Assembly (NCBI RefSeq): GCF_002777965.1
Contig: NZ_NGVR01000030.1
Coordinates: 62,001-126,000, forward strand
Reading direction: 5' to 3'
Origin: Proteus columbae
GTDB lineage: Bacteria; Pseudomonadota; Gammaproteobacteria; Enterobacterales; Enterobacteriaceae
Length of the DNA: 64,000 nucleotides
How positions within the stretch are numbered: position 1 is the stretch's first letter; the number at the start of each line of letters is the position of its first letter. The translations under genes were made by a program, and so were the position numbers. Below, one piece after another: positions 59,435-64,000 of the stretch. The notes under the pieces are model-generated. The model saw nothing but the letters and a program-made list of their open reading frames with translations, searched no databases and was not told the DNA's origin.

Positions 59435-59620
59435 TTATAGCTTTTCACTTCTAACCCACTCTTCATAGACATGTTCTGGCCAGCCTAAAAACGTACCACC
59501 TTTTGTTTTTTGTGGTTTTGGGAATTCCTTTCTCTTTGCATACATTCTCCATAACGTAGTTTTGCTTTTCCCTGTCAATTGAACCATTTCTTTCATTTTT
59601 ATATATTTTATTAGTGCTGA
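59435..59620 (-). CDS. AlpA-family phage regulator/excisionase-like protein
   Basis: The 61-aa HTH protein (ALIKYIKMKEMVQLTGKSKT then TLWRMYAKRKEFPKPQKT) fits the AlpA/Prophage CP4-57 regulatory family. Such proteins act as excisionase or activators of integrase genes. GGAGAGAAAAT before ATG 59620 decides the start. It is the gene nearest the tRNA. Confidence 0.82.
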   Translation of the reverse strand, partial: SALIKYIKMKEMVQLTGKSKTTLWRMYAKRKEFPKPQKTKGGTFLGWPEHVYEEWVRSEKL

Positions 59621-59676
59621 CATATTTTCTCTCCACACTGTCCGTACACAGTTTAAATAATGCTGGTGGTAATTAT

Positions 59677-60149
59677 TTACTGATTTCCTTTATAGAACGC
59701 CATCCAATGTGTTTTATCGTTTTTCCCTACACGCTGAACGGCAGTTGGTTTTTCATTAGTTAAAGCTAATATTTGTTTAACGGGTATTTGAGTTTCATTC
59801 CACTTAAACAATAAGGTTCCATTTGGCTTTAACACACGAAATGCTTCAGTAAATCCTTTTTTTAAATCTTCTTTCCATGAATTTTTATTTAACGAACCGT
59901 ATTTTTTAAACATCCAGCTATTTTTACCTACTCTAATTAAATGAGGAGGTCAAACAGCACCTGATAAAATGTATTATTAGGAAATGGAAGATTTTTAAAA
60001 TCAGAAATAATATCTGGTGTTATATTTAAAATTCTCCCGTCACATAAAATATGTTCTTCGGCTCTAATATCATTAAATAAAACACGGTTATCTTGTTTAT
60101 CAAAATAAAACATACGAGAGCCACAACACATATCAAGTATCGGTTTCAT
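59677..60149 (-). pseudogene. Phage SAM-dependent methyltransferase, frameshifted at DPPH
   Basis: The 5' part (start 60149, after AGAGGAT) encodes MKPILDMCCGSRMFYFDKQD and runs to FYQVLFD, then shifts out of frame. The downstream frame resumes with PPHLIRVGKNSWMFKKYGSL and ends KWNETQI...WMAFYKG. One C is missing from the GAC-CCT-CCT-CAT codons for DPPH (near 59943-59950), the catalytic motif of amino-methyltransferases. Intact it would be about 157 aa. Either the gene is inactive or the base is a sequencing error. Confidence 0.85.
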
Positions 60150-60195
60150 AATATCCTCTGGACTTAAATATAAAATCCTCTGATAGTGTAAGGTT

Positions 60196-60906
60196 TTATA
60201 ATTCGTCGAAATATAATTTAAAGTCATTCTCTATATCTGATAAGAATAATAGAGAGTCTTCTAAATTTATTGTGTTTAAGAACTCCGTTGCGTCTTGCTT
60301 GCTATTTCTTTGTTTTATTTTAATAATTAAATTGTCAATAATTATTTTTGATTTTGAACTAAAATCATATAAATAATAATAATTTAAAGATATTATTGGG
60401 TTTGATGATGTTGAGTTTGCATATATTAGAGATAGTGAGTCTATATCAAATTCGTATATTGTTGCATTGCTTATTTGTTCATTTTTTGAATCTAATGCTA
60501 CAAATGCATATATATTTTCACCAATAATAACATCAACATATCTACAATTTTCATCATTAATTAATTTTTTAAATTCAATTAATTGCTTTGTTATTATTAT
60601 TAATTTTTCAGTGTAATTTTTGAATATGTTAAAATATGCTTCTGTTAATTTTCTATCCTTGATTTTTTCTAAAATTTCCAAGTCTTTCCTTTGTCTAAAG
60701 TAAATAATAATTGTTGTAAATAAACCCAATGCGGATAAGAAAGCAAATACTGTAGATAAATAAGAAAAAACAATGCTTAACTTTTCTTTATCTTGTGCAT
60801 CAGTGGCAAATATATCAATAATGAAGATGCCAAATATAATTAAAAATATTAATGATATTGATATCCAAAAAATTAAGCTTTTAATTCTTTCTGATAATGT
60901 AATCAT
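60196..60906 (-). CDS. Unknown two-helix membrane protein in the prophage
   Basis: The 236-aa protein has two N-terminal membrane helices (about 10-32 and 50-70) and a C-terminal cytoplasmic region rich in Ile, Asn and Lys, with predicted helices. I recognise no family. It is more AT-rich than its neighbours and sits between SSB and a methyltransferase gene, the typical place of a cargo (moron) gene. The ATG at 60906 is preferred over an in-frame TTG at 60918. A role in host exclusion or defence is only a guess. Confidence 0.65.
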   Translation of the reverse strand: MITLSERIKSLIFWISISLIFLIIFGIFIIDIFATDAQDKEKLSIVFSYLSTVFAFLSALGLFTTIIIYFRQRKDLEILEKIKDRKLTEAYFNIFKNYTEKLIIITKQLIEFKKLINDENCRYVDVIIGENIYAFVALDSKNEQISNATIYEFDIDSLSLIYANSTSSNPIISLNYYYLYDFSSKSKIIIDNLIIKIKQRNSKQDATEFLNTINLEDSLLFLSDIENDFKLYFDEL

Positions 60907-60979
60907 AGCGTGTTCCAAGCGTAAATATCAGAATCATACTCACATCCGTGTGACTAATCTACTGTCGAAAGTTCCCCTT

Positions 60980-61477
60980 CTAAAGCATATTAATAAAATA
61001 TCGTGGATACATAAGTCCAATTGGAGCAAAAGGAATATCATCTTCAAAATCCATTGGTGGCTGATTACTTTGGGCTTGAGGTTGAGCTGGTAGTTGGTTT
61101 TGCTGTGCCGGTTGTGATCCTGCTGATTTACTAGCACCGCCTAACATCTGCATTGAACCGCCAACCTTTACAGCAATTTCAGTTGCATAGCGTTTAACGC
61201 CGTTATCATCCCACTCGCGCGTTTGTAGTTGGCCCTCAATATAAATTTGAGAGCCTTTGCACAAATAGCCACTTGCGATATCTGCCAGCTTTCCAAACAA
61301 AACAACACGATGCCATTCTGTTTTTTCGCGATTTTCACCCGTTTTTTTATCACGCCATTTTTCACTTGTGGCCACAGCTAAATTGGCAACAGCACCACCA
61401 GAAGGCAGGTAGCGAATTTCAGGATCGCGCCCTAAATTGCCGATAAGAATTACTTTGTTTACTGATCCGTTAGCCAT
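60980..61477 (-). CDS. ssb: Phage single-stranded DNA-binding protein
   Basis: The 165-aa protein has a full SSB OB-fold ([20 protein letters not shown], ... [18 protein letters not shown]) and a Gln/Pro-rich linker. The acidic tip DFEDDIPF is not at the very end; 15 more residues ([15 protein letters not shown]) follow, which is seen in other prophage SSBs. It protects single-stranded DNA in phage replication or recombination. Confidence 0.9.
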   Translation of the reverse strand: MANGSVNKVILIGNLGRDPEIRYLPSGGAVANLAVATSEKWRDKKTGENREKTEWHRVVLFGKLADIASGYLCKGSQIYIEGQLQTREWDDNGVKRYATEIAVKVGGSMQMLGGASKSAGSQPAQQNQLPAQPQAQSNQPPMDFEDDIPFAPIGLMYPRYFINML

Positions 61478-61535
61478 TTTCAGTTATTCCTATTTGAGTA
61501 ATATCGCCACCAATAAGATGGCGATTAATTAATAA

Positions 61536-62363
61536 TTAAGCTGAAAATTTGCCAATGAATGTTTCGATTTCACTTTCATCGAATTCATCACAAAGCAGAT
61601 TGCGAAACTCTTGAGCAATTTGTTCTTCAAGGTTTTCAAGTTGAACAATACGGAGCACTAAGGTAGGAACATCACCGCCAGTAAGTACGCTATAACGCAA
61701 TTTAATGTTACGTTCTTTTAACTCGTCATACGGAGTGCAGGTGAACTGGAATGCTGTTGGCATAACATCTTTGCTTCTTGCTTCAACATTTTCTAATACT
61801 GAACGTTTGGCACTAAAATCGTGATCTTCATGTTCAGCAGAGCGTGTTGATTCAATCGTAATACGGCGAACAGCAGAAATAGCTTGTTTGATATCTAGAA
61901 CATTACCGTCAGCATCGAACGCCATTAAATAATCACGCCAGTCTTCTAACCATTCCGCTAATTCTTTTTGACGATGTTTGACACCATCAATTTTTAATAG
62001 TGCTGCGAATGGGGCTGTTTGTTTTAATTTCACAAGAGCCGTATTATCAGCATGACCAGGCTCACCAATTGTGCCGATATTGAAAATAGTTTTGGCACTC
62101 ATTTCATTGGCATCAATAAAGCAGCTAACACCTTCATCAATTGCATTCTTGATTGAGTATTTAACAAAATCACTGATGCTTGTTGTTTTCATTTCACCAC
62201 GGAAACGGAAGCGACCTTCTTGTAAGTTTTCTAAACTACTTACTTTAAAGTCATTAGGAAGAACAATGGCAGGGCAAAGAGACTTCTTTATTGCATCGAG
62301 ACTTAATGAAGCCACCGCCATATTTTGAATTTGCGAAATAGCATTACCGTCTAATTGAGACAT
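61536..62363 (-). CDS. DUF2303 (YfdQ-like) prophage protein
   Basis: The 275-aa protein fits the DUF2303 family known from E. coli prophage gene yfdQ, with segments such as FDADGNVLDIKQAISAVRRI and RSVLENVEARSKDVMPTAFQ. The function is unknown; it is commonly found with SSB and recombination genes in early regions. AGGAG precedes ATG. Confidence 0.82.
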   Translation of the reverse strand: MSQLDGNAISQIQNMAVASLSLDAIKKSLCPAIVLPNDFKVSSLENLQEGRFRFRGEMKTTSISDFVKYSIKNAIDEGVSCFIDANEMSAKTIFNIGTIGEPGHADNTALVKLKQTAPFAALLKIDGVKHRQKELAEWLEDWRDYLMAFDADGNVLDIKQAISAVRRITIESTRSAEHEDHDFSAKRSVLENVEARSKDVMPTAFQFTCTPYDELKERNIKLRYSVLTGGDVPTLVLRIVQLENLEEQIAQEFRNLLCDEFDESEIETFIGKFSA

Positions 62364-62428
62364 GAATAAACTCCTACTTATTTAAAAGCATTAAATTAAA
62401 TGGATAGGTTTAATTAAAAATAAGGAAA

Positions 62429-62803
62429 CTAATTAACGGATTTTAATTTCCCGTCGGGCTGACCCTGCAAAGAAAATAATTGACCTTGGTCTTCTTGCAT
62501 AATGGTCAACTTACCACCTTTACCCACGTACATTGGTGTTTTGGTGGTGTCTTCTTCGGCCCGTTTCCCGCGTGGTGTTGGTGCAGAGAATTTAAGTTTA
62601 TGAGTTATTTCAACTCGTTTTTCTTCCATTGAATTACTAAGGCGAGCAATATCTAATTCAATAGTGACTTTGCCTTTTCCACCATTATTTAAAACGCCTA
62701 AAGCCACATCATTTAAAACAGCAGAGACTTTATTTTCAAAAACGCCAGCGTCCAATTCGGAAAGAAAGTCGGGAACATTTGTCTTACGATCTTCTTGGCT
62801 CAT
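62429..62803 (-). CDS. Early prophage protein, unknown
   Basis: The 124-aa protein (MSQEDRKTNVPDFLSELDAG ...) has no family known to me. It accompanies DUF2303 genes in many prophages, as here (66 nt upstream). GAGGTTATAGAA-ATG is a good ribosome site. Polar, no signal or helices in membrane. Confidence 0.7.
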   Translation of the reverse strand: MSQEDRKTNVPDFLSELDAGVFENKVSAVLNDVALGVLNNGGKGKVTIELDIARLSNSMEEKRVEITHKLKFSAPTPRGKRAEEDTTKTPMYVGKGGKLTIMQEDQGQLFSLQGQPDGKLKSVN

Positions 62804-62910
62804 TTCTATAACCTCACGTTATCACTTCACACAATAAGAAAGGGCACTAGCGAGTTGACATAATCCTGATAAGACATTTCACAAGTAATGCCAGTACCCT
62901 TGCTTATTGA

Positions 62911-63083
62911 GTTAGTTTTAGTGATTTGTGGTTAACACCGAGCCGCTATACTCGCTTATTTCCTGAACGCTCTGTTTTTTGTATTGGCTACCCTATTTGT
63001 AGCTCAGTCGATTTATCAGGTCTTATCACATTACCAGCGTTGCATCTCGCATGAGAACGCTAACCACCAATCCTAAAACTAAC
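62911..63083. repeat. Long-range inverted repeat, 25-26 bp arms
   Basis: Arm 1 (62911-62936) reads GTTAGTTTTAG...GTGGTTAAC; arm 2 (63059-63083) is its near-exact reverse complement (GCTAACCACC...CTAAAACTAAC), with about 24 of 26 positions pairing. The arms enclose 122 bp. Confidence 0.8.
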
Positions 63084-63091
63084 TTTATAAA

Positions 63092-63157
63092 AATGGCTGA
63101 CTGAGCAGAACATTATCACCACACCCCCGTTAATAGTTTAAGACTCAGCCAGCCATT
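63092..63157. repeat. Second inverted repeat, 14-bp arms
   Basis: AATGGCTGACTGAG (63092-63105) pairs with CTCAGCCAGCCATT (63144-63157) at 13 of 14 positions, with a 38-nt loop. Confidence 0.8.
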
Positions 63158-63158
63158 G

Positions 63159-63197
63159 TTTCTCTTCACACGTTCTCTTCACACGTTCTCTTCACAC
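63159..63197. repeat. Three tandem 13-bp repeats
   Basis: CTCTTCACAC recurs at 63162, 63175 and 63188 in a 13-bp period, and again at 63416-63425, where its complement GTGTGAAGAG is the ribosome site of the 67-aa gene. A partial copy GTGTGAAG also precedes the 124-aa gene near 62829. Confidence 0.8.
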
Positions 63198-63204
63198 ATA
63201 AAAA

Positions 63205-63408
63205 TCATTTTCTTTGGGTCTGAATAGCACTTTTATTTGCGTACTCTGCTATTTCAGCATCCAGTTTTGCTAGTTTATCCACCAGCTCTTCACGTCTTGT
63301 GTTTAGCTCACCAAGAACTTTAATCGACGATAGTTTCTCTTTCATCCAATCAACAACATCTGCATCAGTGAAATTTGCTGGAGGTATGATTGTTGGTTCA
63401 GTTGTCAT
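63205..63408 (-). CDS. Small coiled-coil early prophage protein
   Basis: The 67-aa protein (MTTEPTIIPPANFTDADVVD ...) ends in a heptad-like helix rich in Leu, Glu and Lys (about 32-57). Unknown family. The start at 63408 follows GAAGAG; an in-frame GTG at 63423 is less likely. It is the first gene behind the operator-bearing promoter at 63447-63475. Confidence 0.65.
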   Translation of the reverse strand: MTTEPTIIPPANFTDADVVDWMKEKLSSIKVLGELNTRREELVDKLAKLDAEIAEYANKSAIQTQRK

Positions 63409-63446
63409 AGTTATTCTCTTCACACAGTTTATTTCGCTTTAGAAAT

Positions 63447-63475
63447 AGAATGCAACTAAAAGTAGATATTGTCAA
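63447..63475 (-). promoter_or_regulatory. Early prophage promoter with repressor operators
   Basis: On the minus strand TTGACA (63470-63475) and CATTCT (63447-63452) are exactly 17 bp apart. Repeats of CAACTAAAAGTAGA lie at 63453-63466 (filling the spacer) and 63476-63489 (abutting the -35), 23 bp apart. A repressor bound there would block RNA polymerase. Confidence 0.8.
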
Positions 63476-63504
63476 CAACTAAAAGTAGAAAATAGGGGCG
63501 TAAA

Positions 63505-63527
63505 AAAACCAACTTTTAGTTGGTTTT
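63505..63527 (-). terminator. Repressor gene terminator with embedded operator-like site
   Basis: AAAACCAACT (63505-63514)/AGTTGGTTTT (63518-63527), 10-bp stem, 3-nt loop, with a seven-T run on the minus strand right after the repressor stop. Its core CAACTTTTAGTTG is a perfect version of the neighbouring operator repeats. Confidence 0.82.
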
Positions 63528-63532
63528 AATGT

Positions 63533-64000
63533 TTATGCGAATTGTTTAAACGACATCGGTAGGCTTCTTATAAGTTTTCCATGAAAATAAACTTCATGTA
63601 TTTCATTGTCATCGATAAAAAAGGGTGGATAAAAGTCATTGTCTGATATTACAGCTAACTTTCTACCTTTAACGCGTTGTAATCGTTTAATAAAGGTAGA
63701 ATCTTCAAAGTTAAAGATATAAATACCATCACCATTGAATTGATTTATTTTGGTATCTATAAAAAGTAAGTCTTTAGGATTCAGTGTTGGAGTCATACTA
63801 TCGCCATCAACATTGATGATCATTACTCCATCTAAATTACTGCGACCAAACAACTCATAAACACGTTCTTGAGGTATTTCTATTGACCTAACAACCTCTG
63901 GAAATGGGTTATTAACATAACCATTGCCAGCTGATGCAAAAGCTTCAATTTGTCTAACTATGGCCGTGTCTTTATTAAATTCATTTTTAGGATCAGTTTG
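63533..64000 (-). CDS. CI/LexA-like phage repressor, S24 domain (5' end outside window)
   Basis: The reading frame stays open to the right edge of the window, giving at least 155 residues; the N-terminal HTH is not included. Present are the Ala-Gly cleavage region (FASAGNGYV), the catalytic Ser in VDGDSMTPTL and the Lys in FIKRLQRV, the S24 self-cleaving pair. It should be a DNA-damage-inducible prophage repressor. It points the same way as the early genes it probably controls. Confidence 0.9.
   Translation of the reverse strand, partial: QTDPKNEFNKDTAIVRQIEAFASAGNGYVNNPFPEVVRSIEIPQERVYELFGRSNLDGVMIINVDGDSMTPTLNPKDLLFIDTKINQFNGDGIYIFNFEDSTFIKRLQRVKGRKLAVISDNDFYPPFFIDDNEIHEVYFHGKLIRSLPMSFKQFA

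Larger units (their letters stand above)
62804..63204 (-). other. Structured leader between early genes
   Basis: About 400 bp without a convincing ORF but with strong symmetry: a 25-26-bp inverted repeat (62911-62936 with 63059-63083), a 14-bp one (63092-63105 with 63144-63157) and three tandem GTTCTCTTCACAC repeats (63159-63197). Only very short frames (under 20 codons) are present. RNA-level control like that of P4-type immunity regions is possible. Confidence 0.6.

Noticed and set aside
60773-61093. 106-codon plus-strand frame in the prophage
   Set aside because: It runs antisense across the end of ssb and the start of the membrane-protein gene, with no ribosome site or similarity.
63159-63197. 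CRISPR-like tandem repeats
   Set aside because: Units are 13 bp in direct tandem without spacers; no cas genes are present. No CRISPR array is seen in the window.

Overview
The window is chromosomal DNA of an enterobacterium of the Proteus group. Base composition is AT-rich (judged by eye, high 30s % GC). From about 18 kb to 59 kb the gene order follows the Escherichia coli 0.49-0.56 Mb segment: htpG-adk-hemH-gsk-ybaL-(fsr)-ushA-ybaK-ybaP-copA/cueR-ybbJ-qmcA-cnoX-ybbO-tesA/ybbA-ybbP, then purK-purE-lpxH-ppiB/cysS, ybcJ-folD and tRNA-Arg(UCU) with a prophage behind it. The genus is inferred from this layout and from protein resemblance. A complete-looking sucrose hydrolase/fructokinase/repressor set fits a sucrose-positive Proteus species rather than typical P. 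mirabilis, but I cannot fix the species.

Region 1 (1-18 kb) is more variable. It holds the end of an oxamate/carbamoyl-phosphate operon (allH, carbamate kinase, MFS transporter), a LysR regulator and a CPBP membrane protease. A three-gene phospholipid cassette follows (CDP-alcohol phosphatidyltransferase, acyltransferase, CDP-diglyceride synthase). Next are an atypical LuxR/FixJ-type regulator beside a 0.9 kb non-coding stretch rich in hairpins, the cscR-cscA/cscK sucrose genes with two LacI-family operator-like boxes and no transporter, rarD, purT under a PurR box, and two orphan substrate-binding proteins.

Region 2 (18-59 kb) is the conserved core. htpG has a textbook sigma-32 promoter, copA has a CueR-type 19-bp-spacer promoter facing cueR, and purEK has a second PurR box. 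Accessory material interrupts the synteny between ybaP and copA: a small trimeric autotransporter and a tandem pair of P47-like (TULIP/OrfX) proteins related to genes of the clostridial neurotoxin clusters. Between these insertions lies a small RNA gene that I recognise as chiX from its seed and terminator. Between ybaL and ushA only the last quarter of fsr survives, with an internal stop. fruK stands alone, without fruB or fruA, behind a Cra box and a 29-codon leader ORF.

Region 3 (59.3-64 kb) is one end of a prophage or related element at tRNA-Arg(UCU). All recognised genes lie on the minus strand: an S24/CI-type repressor cut by the window edge, a promoter overlapped by repeated 13-bp operator-like sites, several early genes (DUF2303, SSB), an unknown two-helix membrane protein, a DNA-methyltransferase-like gene frameshifted at its DPPH motif, and an AlpA-type gene next to the tRNA. 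No integrase is found in this end. A 400-bp leader with two long inverted repeats and tandem 13-bp repeats suggests RNA-based control.
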